DNA of 64,000 bases, from positions 186,001 through 250,000 of the forward strand of contig JADFUC010000042.1 in NCBI GenBank assembly GCA_019722365.1, written 5' to 3'. Source of the stretch: Lithospermum erythrorhizon. Lineage: Eukaryota; Streptophyta; Magnoliopsida; Boraginales; Boraginaceae. Positions 12,925 through 42,459 of the stretch are shown here, piece by piece; positions within the stretch are counted from its first letter, which is position 1, and the number at the start of each line of letters is the position of its first letter. The notes under the pieces are model-generated. The model saw nothing but the letters and a program-made list of their open reading frames with translations, was not told where the DNA came from and did not search any database. Position numbers and translations under genes: made by a program.

Positions 12925-13660
12925 CATGAATTATCAATCAACTACATTAAAAACCGAGAAATTAATAGTTTTATTATTTAATAAACTCTTTAAAATAATA
13001 TTTGTGTTCGGTCCTCGACTGAGGATGTGGTGGTAAATTAATAATGCTGCCTCAGAATGATCAACTACAAGTAGAAACTGATAAATTAATACTCGATTAT
13101 TTAATAAACTCTCTAATATAATATTTTTGCTCACCCCAACTCGAGGATATAAAGCAAATTAATAATTCGTGGCTTTTTCGGGTTAATTTTTGCAATTATT
13201 TAATAAAACTCTAAGATAATATTTTTGACCTGGGCCTCACTTCTGATAAAAAGGCTAAATTAATAATGATCTTTTTTCGCTCATTTTTCATATATATATA
13301 TATATATATATATTTATTTTGCTCATATTATCAACTACATTAGAAACCTCGATATATTATTCTGTGGATTATTTAATAAACTCAATAAGACAATATTTTG
13401 TACGGTCCCGACTTTGGGATAAAAAGTGTTAAATTAATAATGCCATTTTTTTTTCGCAATTATCAACTAGAGTAGAAACTTGATAAATTAATAATCGATT
13501 ATTTAAATTCTCTAATATAATATTTTGGCCGTCCCATTGGATGATAGGTGCTAAATTAATAATTGTGTTTTTTTAGGTTTTTTACAATTATCAACTTAGA
13601 CACTGATTATTTAATAAACTCTTTACAATAATATTTTATCCTCGACTGTGGATGTGGGTG
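11965..13660. repeat. Diverged tandem array, about 14 units
   Basis: A unit of roughly 75-150 bases recurs. It consists of GATAAATTAATACT, GATTATTTAATAAACTCT, AAGATAATATTTTTGGCCGG, a CCCGACT-like word, GGTGCTAAATTAATAATT, a T-rich block and CAATTATCAACTA. Copies of the TTATTTAATAAACTC core are visible near 11985, 12135, 12255, 12790, 12975, 13100, 13195, 13370 and 13605, with decayed ones between. Two units have expanded (AT)n tracts (12878-12920 and 13289-13312). No coding capacity is seen. Confidence 0.75.
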
Positions 13661-13941
13661 CTACGTGAAACTTAAAGCTTTCAAAAATTATTACCATTCG
13701 ATCTTTCGACATATTTTTACTCTTATACTTCTATGTAAGCTTCTATTCAAGACAATAAACGAATTAAATGCCGTCTCACAATTAATTCGACCAACAACAA
13801 TAGTCTATAAATCAATTCCAACTAAGATCCACCCTTGACCCTTGCATATTATTAGGTTATGCTCCTACCACAGCCCACAGGGAACCTTAATTACCTGCAA
13901 ATCTGAGTCACATGAATCAGGTAATCAGGTTCACAAACTGA

Positions 13942-14181
13942 TCCTATGGTGCACAATTCCATTTCCCATCCAGCCCCAATAAATCACCATTTCTTAATTC
14001 AAGCAGTCCATTAGTAATGGACCAGAACTCAAGTCCAACAACTGCACATGAACCATCCAGTTCAACTATTCAACACAATCAATACTCAAAGACAAACTCA
14101 TCACCATCACCATCACCACCGCCTATTGGTCGAGAGTTATCTTTTTACAGATCATCACCACCGCCATCACAAGGAGGATGA
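13942..14181 (+). CDS. Short Ser/Pro-rich open frame, unknown
   Basis: A 79-codon open stretch follows an in-frame TGA (13939-13941). The first ATG is at 14017, giving 54 residues, and it ends at a TGA at 14179-14181. The product is rich in Ser, Pro, Asn and Gln and ends with NSSPSPSPPPIGREL then SFYRSSPPPSQGG. Composition differs sharply from the AT-rich surroundings and resembles a disordered segment of a host protein. It lies between the tandem array and an LTR. I do not recognise the family. It may be a captured gene fragment or a broken exon, and a functional gene is not shown. Confidence 0.3.
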   Translation, partial: SYGAQFHFPSSPNKSPFLNSSSPLVMDQNSSPTTAHEPSSSTIQHNQYSKTNSSPSPSPPPIGRELSFYRSSPPPSQGG

Positions 14182-14457
14182 ATAATAATGATCTTATGTT
14201 TTCGAATAATGTGTTTTGTGCTTTAAATATTGATTATGTTCTTGTTTTAGTATTCGAATAATTTAGTTTTATATTCTGCAATTACATATTTTAGGAATAT
14301 TTATTTTCTAATTTCGGATATTAAAATATTTGATTTCGAATTTGATTTCACTTTAGAATTCCTTGTCCGCTCCACTGCTTTAATTTTGTTGTTAACGTGG
14401 TATCATTTGTTTTAAATTGAACATTGTTATATTTCCAATGAACACTGTTGTATTTTG

Positions 14458-14504
14458 GGTATTAACGTGGTACCACTAATTTTAAATGGTACCACGTTAA
14501 TACC
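14458..14504. repeat. Perfect 18-bp hairpin
   Basis: GGTATTAACGTGGTACCA, an 11-base loop, then the exact reverse complement. Further copies of the TTAACGTGGTA core occur just before (near 14392) and, altered, after it (near 14530). Confidence 0.9.
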
Positions 14505-14653
14505 AAGGAATGTAAATAGAATTTTTGTTATTAAAGTGGTACCGGCTCAGGGCCTTCGAACCGGTCCGTGCCGACCCACCGAATATCGGGTGCAGTCTGC
14601 CCATACGGTGGCCACTATCCGTCACACTTATTAACGGATCGAGGCCGGTTTTG

Positions 14654-15607
14654 TGTTAGAATCTAGTATGAATTCCCCAATTGTGATAAACACCAAATTC
14701 ATACATCCCTTGATCCTCAAATGATATAAATTAATCTAAAACACATAATTAATAATTATGAATAGTACTACAAAGGATGCCGGAAGTCTATCAATAAATT
14801 CTCTCACGAAGCCTCCTTTGAATTCCATCGTTGAGCACCTCAAATGTAGTGCCTCTAGTTGGTTGCACACCAGGAGAGGTTGAATCCTACATTCGCTAAG
14901 CCATGTAATACGGGTTGATTTGATGAAAATCAAGAGAAGAATTTTCAATTCTTCCCTTGATATTATTTCTGGCCATATGGAGTGAAGTGAGGCTTTGTTT
15001 TTCTTTCATTTCATGAAATGAAAACTTATGTTGAAAAAACCCACAGTTTGATGGTAGGTGTCAAAACTTAAAAGCTCAACCATGTACAGTCAAATGTACT
15101 AATTAAACCGTGAAATAAAACAGCCATTAACTTAGTTGTTATAAAATTGAATGCTAATAACCAGTCATTAAATCGCCTAATTAACTCAATTGACTAATTA
15201 ATTAATTCGGGTTCATCCAATTTCTATTTTACATTATCAATGTAAAATCCTAATTGGTAATATTCGGCTGATTACAATCAACTCTCAATTTAGCAATGTA
15301 GTTTAATTTCATACATGAAATATGCAATCCAACGCCTATATGTGTGTGGACCTCTAGGCTCGATATTAGTAAGTTGTATAATAATAATAATTGACCAATT
15401 ATTATTATTATAATCTATTAACGAAAGTAGCATCTAAGAATCGCTCATAACCCCTTAAATTATCAGCAGAACCCAAACTAGTAATATACAATTACTAAGT
15501 GCGAACACTAAGTTCCAAGAATCACATTTAACCAACCCGTAAATGAATTGATACACAATTGGTCGAATCGGCATAATAAAGGAATCAATTCTCATTGATT
15601 TCCAACA
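14654..15607 (-). mobile_element. 3' LTR of a minus-strand LTR retrotransposon
   Basis: About 954 bases bounded by TG...CA in the element's orientation (TGTTGGAAATCAATGAG at 15607 going down to TCTAACA at 14654). Immediately upstream in element orientation is a purine-rich tract ending AAGTGGGGG (revcomp of 15608-15616), the expected polypurine tract. It is homologous along its length to 47327-48299 and shares GGTTGCACACCAGGAGAG and the unique region around it. This marks the right-hand flank as element interior. Confidence 0.7.
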
Positions 15608-18600
15608 CCCCCACTTGCCCTCGACGACAATAGCTACCTTTATCACGCGACATCTCTAGTCGTAGGCTAACCATAAGTAGCTGCGGTTTAAACACCCACA
15701 ACTTTCTTTACCTCGAGTATGAACTGAATAAGTATTTATGGCGCCCCATAAACCAATCGGGCATTTCAACTGCTATTAGAGGGTTTCATCTTCTTGTATA
15801 TCAAGGACGGATAAATCCCTCCTAAATATATCAACATTCATCGTTATATACCACTGTGACCCAACATATGCCGCTATAATCCCCGCTTACGCAGACGTGC
15901 TTGGTCATAATAAGTACGTGTACCATATAACACTGATAGTTATATATCGTAGGTCTAAGAATTGTCGAACCTAAAATTCTAAACAAATATCATAGAACAC
16001 ATATATACATATTTTCTATGAATTGGTTTCGGTCATACCAGCCTCCCCAGCTTTCACTGCATCGCACCACGGTATCGATCTAGTCCTCGGCAGTTAACGT
16101 GATCAATCTCGATCACTAATCAAAACACCATGTTAGTCATATAATGCTTGTCGCCTCCTAACTATAAGCATCCCACTCAAGGCCTTTGACTATCCTATGT
16201 TTCTAGGCTCGAAGAGGCGTAATCAACAATTCATGTTCCCTCTAGAAAGCATGTACTTCAACCTGTGGATTTAACTTTTCACTCATCGAGGATACAATAT
16301 ATGTATATTATATATTTTGAACCACTGCGAACAAATAATGGGTAACTATATGAATGAATCACGATTCATGTAGTTTAAGTCAATAATCGATTTAAAACAC
16401 AAAAACAAACTTTTTGTTTTAACTTCAATTACTTAACTTATTCCGCAGTTGAACGGCCTCCCATCGAACTTTGTCAGCCTTCATCAAGCTCGGAAAACCA
16501 TACTGCTTGAATCACAAAGTGATCTCAACTCGGGAGATGCATGCTTAAATCCATACATGGAACCTTTAAGCTCGCATTTACTCTTAGATCATTTAATGAT
16601 ATAAAGTAAAGAGATAAGGATTACAATCACATCCTTTACCGAAATACTTACTTACAAGCAATCTATATTCATCACCGATTCTCTCAACTAAGGAATCATT
16701 GATGTACCAAGATTATCCCTGACATAGTCATGCACGATCACATCAAAATGGGTTTCAACCATTTCTGGGGTTCCATCGGGTAGGTTTACAACACACCTCG
16801 AAGTGTGTTAAAACACATCTGCCTTATTAAAATGCATATCAGTTTAACAACATTACCAACAAAATGTATTGACTTGTCAAGTTCTAATACCGAGTTCAAG
16901 TTTCTTTTACTTACTCACCGAGCATACTAGACTACCCTATTATAAAATTCTTGGCTAATAGCTTTTCATATGGTACAACCTGTCTATAATGCTACTATCA
17001 CATTCGCCATAAGGAAGATCAACGATTGATCCATTCCATGTAACTATAATTACCTCTATTCTCTTAAAGTTACTACCAAAGCACGTATTTCGAATCCGCG
17101 TGAATACCTTTAGTAAAACTTCACAATTACAATCAAGGAATCATGCTACGCGCCATAGCCGCGTACACAACACATGACCTCGACGCGGCATACGGTGAAT
17201 CATATTACTACGTAATAGACTTCAACCACTCTCATTAATGCGAGGCCCTTACTAGTGGGATTAGACCTCTAATGAAGAGTTGTCTTGTCAATAAGAGAAT
17301 CTGTCTATTTATAGAATTTAATCTATTATAGATTTCAATCACCTCGAGCTTCTTGACATCTTAAACTAACAAGAAAAACGCCATGCAAAGTTCTCTGACA
17401 TATATATATAATGTGACCGATCATAACATGTGTCACATATATGTAGTTGGGCTCACAAATGTACAAGAATCTAATCGCTACTATACCCCTATTGTGTGAA
17501 GATTTCTTCAACATTTAGTGTATGTACTTATTTATGCAATTACGCTCCACTAACCTTTAAGTGAACCTTTAAGTTCTTCTATTACTCTTGATTCTTATTG
17601 ATTTTCATCAAGTATCAAAGTGAAGAATTTAACTCCATTATACTCAATCTTGCTTACAACTTTAGATTCTAGTAGTATAGAAACTTTCTTTTACATTCTC
17701 ACTGAGATGCTGGAGTTCCACCAACAATGTCGCAGATCCATCATCGCCGATCATTACTTAGAACATTCTTTGATAATTTGCTTAGACCCACATGTTACAA
17801 CTAGAATAGCAATAAGAAAGTTTGAAATAATCATGAGCTACGCTCAACCAATGAATATGTTTAATATTGGTTTCTCAACCAAATGTATGATTAAACGCTT
17901 CTGGCCTCACGCATCGATCAAGCCATTTTAACGAGAATACATTTATTACTTCCCGGCGATCTTTCACCATCCGTAAAGTAATATAGTATGGGCTCTTACT
18001 CCCGATGAATCATCATACGTAAGATAAAATGTAGCTTTATACTCAACCCATGTATTCACATCTATTTCATTTAAAACGACCTCAAGTCATTTATCGAGTA
18101 TTATTTATTCACGCTGCCATTTGTATCAATCGCATTTAAATTTTAAATGCATCAAGAGTGGGATACTCCTTGATATAACCGGCTGGTTCTAATATCGTTT
18201 GGTATCTCCTACGGAGCCACTTTGAATTTATCTGCTTCACATATTTATTTCACTATTTTGTACTATAATGAAGACTTATATGTACAATAAATTGCAACAA
18301 TTATAAAGGATGGAAATAAATACCGCCTTCCTTCCTCGTTATGTACAAAATGACTTAATATCAACTTTGGATCTGAAGCTAAATTCATGTCTACTACAAA
18401 TGACATAATACTAACTTAATGTCCTACATTTTCAAAGTTTGTTTATCAAACACAACCTTGAGTGTCTCACAGCTTGAATAATACATGAATAAATTAATTT
18501 AAAGGTATGCAGCGTAGCAACCTTAATATGTGAAATTATTTCATTCTTTCAGGTCTCAAATGCACGTTAAACACAATCTTTACTTCAGACACCTAACCAA

Positions 18601-20700
18601 TGACACATCTAAGGTTAATGAAACTATCTTGGTATATGAAATTGAAAGATCTCTATCCATTTTGTGTTTTAACTCATTAAACACACCTCAATTACGTGAT
18701 TCAACAAGTAATGCTTTAAGATTAGAATGATGTCTCATTCTTCGGATTATATACTACTTATATCGATGATACTTCCGACGTAACTTGATAGTATTCATAT
18801 ATGGTCCTTTCCATACCCTTAATAACTCCGATGTATCATTCAATGACTCAAATCTTTCAATTAACTTGTATGTAAACATACAAATTAATTTAGACTAGCG
18901 AACCTCCCACTAAGTCTAGTAAAGAAGTCGACCACTTAGTTCATCTTTTCAAGATTATACTCTAGTCTGTTTCTCTTTAATTAACTTGTATGTAAAACAT
19001 ACAAACTTAATTTAGACTAAATGAACCTCCCACTAAGTCTAGTAGTAAGAGTTGACTTAGTTCATCTTTTTCAAGATTATACTCAAGTCTCAGCTCGAGT
19101 CATTATCCATAAGTGTTATTCAATCTGCTTGTTGTTCAAGGCTTCCTTTTAAAGAAGAAAGTGTAGTAATGCTTCCTTTAATCAAAATCACTGAGGCTGG
19201 AAACGTGTAAGTCAAACGCGACACTCTTTTTCATTTTACAAGTGCAAAGAAAGTAGTTTAGAATCCCAACCATCTTCATGGAGTGATTTAAACTGTGGTG
19301 CTCTTATAATGTAGTCGCTCATCATTACACAAAGAAGCTCGATAACTTTCTTTGTATCTTGTCTTCCACCTATCGTTATACTTGGGCTCATATCCATGAT
19401 TAAATCATGAGTCAAAACTAGTATTCTCAACCAATCGAGCAGCCCAAATTCCAAGACATTACAACTTTGACAACAAATTATTTGAGATATGAGATTTAAT
19501 CAAATTTCTTTCAATTCCTAAATGTTACTTAAAATCCTTCTTTCTATGCTTTAAAGTTCAAAGAATGAAGTTTAATCATTAACTTCAACTTATAGTTCCA
19601 TGTTTCACTCAACTGCATAAAGCGGACGTGAGAACCTAATAGATAACTTTGCTTATTTGGTTACATACCATAAGCTTTTGTTTACTCACAATTTATGAAA
19701 CCATGTTCATCATGTTAAAGAAACTAAATACCCATCACATGTCCTAAATGTATACACAACATTCAAGATCATTCAATAGTTTTTCAATCGAGTTATAAAG
19801 AGATCAAACTATTTATCATTTAAGACTTTTGGTGGCTAAGAGACAATATGACATATCGTCTTCATAAAGATCATCACCTTTGATCGAATCAAAATTAATT
19901 ATCCTTCAATCATATCACGCTGATTTTGTTCACTGAACCAAAAGTTCTATGCAACGTATCAACATGATTGAATCAAGTCTTAAATGTTTGTGGTATTTAA
20001 AGTTTTATCCTCTCTATTAGCATACAACCATTGCAATGGTTGAAGAAGATCACACAGAATACTTCAGACAATGTCATTCGGATTTCTCTTAATTTATTTT
20101 ATTTCATATTATAAAGTCATGCATTTAGTTTGCCCAATGAATGCGAATAAAATAGGTAAACTTAATGCCAAAACATAAATAGGAAATATGCAACTTAAAA
20201 ATAAAATGTAGTTCAAAACAATCCATACGTATTTACAAAAAATGAATTGTACCATAATACCCGCATTTCCAAATCTCACAAACGCATACAGATCAAGATC
20301 TACTATACTTAAACCAAACGGCAACACCGCAACATTTTGGAATCCGGGGCTTATAATAGTAGGTTATCAACCAATTATGTAAAACTACATAACTCTTTGT
20401 GTGCTTAGCATACTATTCAAGATGCTACCCGACTAGATCTCCGACAAACCGTTAAGCATACCAATTAAACAACAAAAATTACTTGAATGATCATCCAAAG
20501 CCCACAACGTTAGTGGAAATCACTTCCAACATGATCCATTGTCATATCTATGTAAATCAGAATATCTCATCACAAAATAAGTGTCTGTATAATTTTTGGG
20601 TCCGATTTCACAACTTTAAAATTGGCTCGATACATTGCTTAAATTTGAATTGAATGGCATTAATGTTATTAACTTTATTTAACCATGCATGATAGCACAT
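15608..20700 (-). mobile_element. Decayed interior of the retroelement with LTR 14654-15607
   Basis: The region continues from the polypurine tract and has no gene-length frame on either strand. The longest frames are about 100 codons and unrecognised. I could not find reverse transcriptase, integrase or a second LTR, so the superfamily stays undecided. A tandem duplication lies at about 18857-19090. The right boundary is approximate. Confidence 0.45.
18857..19090. repeat. Tandem duplication of about 120 bp
   Basis: Two adjacent copies share TTAATTAACTTGTATGTAAA, TTAATTTAGACTA, GAACCTCCCACTAAGTCTAG and CAAGATTATACTC. They differ by small indels, so the duplication is not recent. Confidence 0.75.
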
Positions 20701-22074
20701 ATTCAAGAAACATGCACAAAGATGAAAATAAATAAATAACACACATTTGTGAGATTTCACCACATTTTGAACTCGATCAATTTTAGTTGACTTTTTTCTA
20801 TTTGGTTTAAAATTGTATTAATAAGTTCTTAGGTTCTTAAATTAGTTGTTTTAGGAGTTAAATTAGAGATTGTTGAGTATTTCATGGTTATGGAATGTTT
20901 GACTTTTTGTTGACTTCTGCCGACTTTTTGAGAATTAGGGCTTTAATATAGTAGAGAATTGTCATTCAAGTACCTAATTACGTGGTCAAAAGTTATAATA
21001 ATCGGCCTCGGGTTGAATTGTGTTGATCGTTAGTTGACTTTTAGGTTCGCCTCTTTCCAAATTTCTTTAGATTGTATAATGGCAATGCTATGGGACTTTA
21101 AATGAAGTTGTTTAGGAGTATAATTTGGATGTTTTTGAGGTTGATCAGCGGAGGACATCATAGGTTGTTGCCCAAGCGAAGAGTAATCGGTTTTGAACCA
21201 GTTGATTATACGGTTAATTAGTTACATTGATTGTTGGATTGATCAAATGCGACTAACGTGTTATTATTGGAATAATAAAGCGGATGATCAAATATCGTGG
21301 AGTTAGAAGTTTGGTAAATCAATGTAGTTAAGTTGTGGATTTAGTTGATACTAATTTCGATACAAGATGATTACTGTAAGGTTAATTTGAATCATGAGAC
21401 GTGGTATAATACTGGGTTTGTATAGATAAAAGCAAGAGAGGTTATTCCACGGAATGCATTATAATGTATAATTTCTTTGAATAGAGCTGAAATGGGACTC
21501 AAAGACGAGGATTGCCTAAAGTTAGCATTACAAATTTTGAACTCGAGGCGAAAGTACTTCTCTCTCACGGGTGTTACTTTATGTACTTACTTTAAGTCAT
21601 GGGTGAACATGTCCTCAGAGTATGATTATGTGTGAATGGTATATACATGTCCTTGTGAAAGGATTATGTGAGAATGGTATACATGTAACGGTTGTACGAC
21701 ATTATGTGTGATTCATTTGCGTGAGCTTACAATATGATTATGTGACTATATTCACCGGCATTGAAGATTTGCCGGAGGTAAAGAATAGCTCGAACCCCAA
21801 CTTATATTTCTCTCGCGGCCTTGTCGGCATCAAGCCAGAGCTTCCGTGGGCCTTGTCGGCACTTTTGTATTTTTTCGTGGCCCGTCGTAAGGCTGTGATT
21901 GATTTACGATTGTGGGATGTTTTAGCTATGTGCTTACATGTTTGGGAGCAGAGGGCTTGGTTGGAGGTATGTGTGATTTTATGTGACTTCAGTATCGGAT
22001 TGGAATTCTATAGTTGGATTTATTGTGGTTAAAGCATTTCTCCTTCCTTTGCGTGATACGGTGACGCTATTGGC

Positions 22075-22330
22075 CTTATACTTTGTGTGTATAAGTACGT
22101 GCCTTATACTTAGTGTATAAGTAAGCGGTTTGTCTTATACTGTGTGTGTATAAGCTGCTGCTTGCCTTATACTTAGCCAGAGGTTAAGGCTTCTCATTTT
22201 ATACTTTCAAGGTGAGTAAGTCGGTGGCTCAGCTTTATACTTGGTGTATAAGCGCGCGTGCCTTATACTTAGTGTATAAGTGCGGTTTGCCTTTATACTG
22301 TGTATAAGCAGCTTGGCCTTATACTTCGCA
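22075..22330. repeat. Cluster of CTTATAC...GTATAAG short palindromes
   Basis: The word CTTATAC followed within 3-9 bases by GTATAAG occurs at least six times in 250 bases, each pair able to form a short hairpin. Spacer sequences between pairs (AAGCGGTTTG, GTGCGGTTTG) also resemble each other, so this is a diverged tandem array of a hairpin unit. Confidence 0.7.
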
Positions 22331-22576
22331 TGCTGCTGTGTGATTATTTATCGTCCATTCCCTCGCAGTAGACGGATCGAGCATAGCATTAGAGGCTGTA
22401 TACAAGGGGATACGGTAGATAGATGGTTCGATGACTGTGAGTTATAGTCATTGTTGAGCTCTTGAGCTCTTTTCTAAAAGGACAGCGCTACTAAAACTTT
22501 CTCATATATCTCCATATGTTATGTCTCGGAGTACTTTCTTTGGAATTATGTTTGCATGCACCTATTAGGTAGTCTC

Positions 22577-22578
<2 letters not shown>

Positions 22579-22619
<41 letters not shown>

Positions 22620-22620
22620 G

Positions 22621-22661
<41 letters not shown>
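22579..22661. repeat. (TA)n microsatellite with a short interruption
   Basis: Two AT/TA runs separated by ATTATATATAGTTA. Confidence 0.9.
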
Positions 22662-22663
<2 letters not shown>

Positions 22664-25032
22664 TTATTCATATTTGACACGTTGTTTAAAATTTCTATGC
22701 GGCGTTGTATGATCTCTGCTTTATGACTTATTTATCGTTAAGGAATCGCCATACGATTATACTAGATGTCATTTCGATGAAATTATGTCGAGAATTAGGT
22801 TTCATGATTGGCTGATAATATTATCGATTTTCAGGTCCTAAGTTGGTATTAATCGCTATACATCCTTCAAGGTTAAAAGTGGAGTTGGTAAACGGTTGAG
22901 ATAACCTTTGAACGTAGGGCGTTAGGTATAAAATCATAGACCAAGGTTCATACTAATCTATAGATGACGTTGATGATATTATATATATAGCTGGTGCCGG
23001 ATTCAAACGCAGCAAGATTTGCGCCACGATCTAACCACGCCGTTGATACCATCAAGTGAATAAGTTCCTCAAACTAAATGAAGAATATGGGGAGATAATT
23101 CCAGATTTTAAGTTATATTGATTTAAGATATACGCTGTCATTGTATTAAGATAATGAAACGATTTATGTTCTTACGATAAACATTCAGATGTCCTAGGAG
23201 GTGTATGACTTTAACCGAGAGTAAAGACTTTAAGGTGAACTAAAGATAAAGTATTGAGTCAAGCGTATGCTTGAGTTAAGTGAGATGTCGAGATATATGT
23301 TTAAGTTGTTGTGTGTTTGAGTTGTATATTGGTGTCTGAATTAGCTATACTTAAGAAAGATAAATAAATAGAAAGATATCTCTCAGGATTACAAAATGCG
23401 AGTAAGTTGTCGACGGTGTGGATTTATCGTGTTAGTTGGAAAGCCATTGGGCGAAGATTTATATTGCTACAGAGTATATAAATATAACTCCCTTGAGGCG
23501 ATAGTCACAATAGGTAAGTGGTCTTGACTTATCCTTGATTATAAGGAGCGGCAAAAGTTAACTTTTTGCGATATTTTGTATTCACTCAGCCTTTTAGTCG
23601 ACCCATATTTCCCTATAGCGACGCTTACGCTTGCGCTATGGGACGACCGGTGACGCATTGGCGAGTAGTCGCATCTTCGCGAGGTGGCTACGGTGGTCAA
23701 GATCATACTTTTATATTCTTTCAAGTTTTTGTTGCACGCATACCATCGTTGTATTGATGTTGTATTTATATTATTACTTTTCAGCTTGTCAGAAATTGCT
23801 TGCTAGCTTCAATTCGATGGACGAGTTGTATTATTTTTATTATCACGTTAAATGAAATCATTGTTTTGTTATCCATCGCTAAGTAATTTGATTATTCGTG
23901 TTGATTTATCTCCCAACTCGTGCCCACCCGATACGTAATGTTACAAGATTGACATTGTTATTCGATTTCTTCATCCAATCAAACATACTTTATGGATGTA
24001 ATTTACCCCAAGATGCAATCGATACTTACAAGAAAGCGGTTTAAAGATTATTCCTGTCAAGATTCAAACCATTGAAGACATTTGAGACGGCATACGAAGC
24101 GCAATTGAATCAATGCGTTGTATTACAATTGTCTCAGATTTTATTTTCTTTTGGTGAAGAATTTCGATTTAATTCATCGTATCTATAACTGATTAGTTAT
24201 TTTTTAAGCGATTTAACTTCAATTTCATTCGATGACATGTATTTATAATTCAATTGTATAGTAAGAATTTACAGCTTTTACGAATTTAATATCAATCATT
24301 GGTTTAAAAAAAAAATACTTGGTCTAACAATACTTGTTTATATATATTTATGAAGTACCATTTAAAGCTAATATCTAACTAATATATAAGTGATATCTAA
24401 CCAATATTTGTATAATATCCCATTACTTTGGAATATTTTTATCGTTATGACTTGTGAGATGCAACTTTTATTAAAAACTTGTATAATAGTACAATTTCAA
24501 TTAAATAATGTGGTATTCTTGATATTTTTTTAAATAAAAACCGTAATATTTCCACGAAAAAATTTAATTCGTTAAAAAAAGGCGTTTCACAAAAATAACA
24601 TCTTGCACGTGCCAATCGTTACTACTCAAATCTAAAGCATTCTAATTATGCACATAGAATAATTGATATATATATTTTATATTATACCATCTTAAAATGA
24701 TATATTTCTTTTGATAATATACCTCGCCTCTATTTAAGCTGATTATTCACAGTAAAATCATTTCACATTTTACGCGATTGCTTTTATTTATCAATGTAAC
24801 TTTCGCATCGAAATTGCTTGGTTTTACTACCTTCAAGAATATTATTTTTCTATCAAGTCGAGCAAATTTTTTCTCTCCTTGAAAATTATGCAATCAATGA
24901 TTGTTTTAATAAAATAATTTTCTTCCAAACAATTAAATTAATAGAGATAGACTGAATATCATTTTTATATTAAAATTGAATAAATATAAAAATTAAATTA
25001 ACGATCATTACTAAACCGTGAACTGCTCGAGC

Positions 25033-25200
25033 ATGGCTTCACCCCTCGAAAAAATAAAAAAATACGCGTTTGACTCTCAAAAACCTCTTCGCAGGTGGCA
25101 CCGTTATTACTCAAATCTAAAACCACCACCACTCTTCTCCTCCCCCCCCCCTAAAGTTTCAAGTCGGTTTGTTTTCATCCCGCATCTCCATTTCTCTTAA
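25033..25200 (+). other. Possible upstream ORF before SRFR1
   Basis: An ATG at 25033 opens a 55-codon frame ending in TAA at 25198-25200, 21 bases before the SRFR1 start at 25222. It is read in the same phase as the SRFR1 start. Whether it lies within the transcript is unknown. The pyrimidine-rich CTCCTCCCCCCCCC region at 25134-25150 looks like 5' UTR. Confidence 0.25.
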
Positions 25201-25221
25201 CCACTGAAATTTGTACATAAA

Positions 25222-42155
<16,934 letters not shown>

Positions 42156-42175
42156 CCAATTTGCTTGTTCACTAG

Positions 42176-42287
42176 GTGAGCAAATAATGTTTGCTTAGCA
42201 ACTTTTCTGTGCATAAATTTTAAGTTATCTGGGTACTAACACTTCATTTATTTTATACAATAATATCTGATGGGTTTTAACTTGCAG
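42176..42287 (+). other. Probable 3' UTR intron of SRFR1
   Basis: ACTAG|GTGAGC at 42176 and TTTTAACTTGCAG| ending at 42287 form a consensus GT-AG pair 20 bases after the stop codon, with an AT-rich interior. The 3' UTR would continue beyond it to roughly 42450. Confidence 0.5.
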
Positions 42288-42459
42288 ATTTCGTCGACCT
42301 CTTCTGCTTTTGAAGATCAACTGATTTATTAGTGTTCATTATTAATTAACCAAAGGAAGAATTATATGGATGATTTTCTACCTCTTTTCTTGCCTTTTAC
42401 TAATTTATGCCAAAGCATAAATCATGTTGTATATTCTATTCTCCCATAATTTATAATGC

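Larger units (their letters stand above)
20780..24980. other. Repeat-rich stretch without a supported gene
   Basis: Features are repeated GTTGACTTTTT-like words near 20780-21040, palindrome-rich sequence at 22075-22330, a TA-rich microsatellite at 22579-22661, and AT-rich sequence from 24180 to 24980. Texture suggests old LTR elements, but I could not identify a coding domain. Frames such as 21721-22032 (+) have no recognised homology. Confidence 0.35.

Noticed and set aside
18755..18775. TYIDDT-like reading (+) suggesting an RT active site
   Set aside because: No flanking RT motifs on that strand, and it lies in an element oriented the other way.
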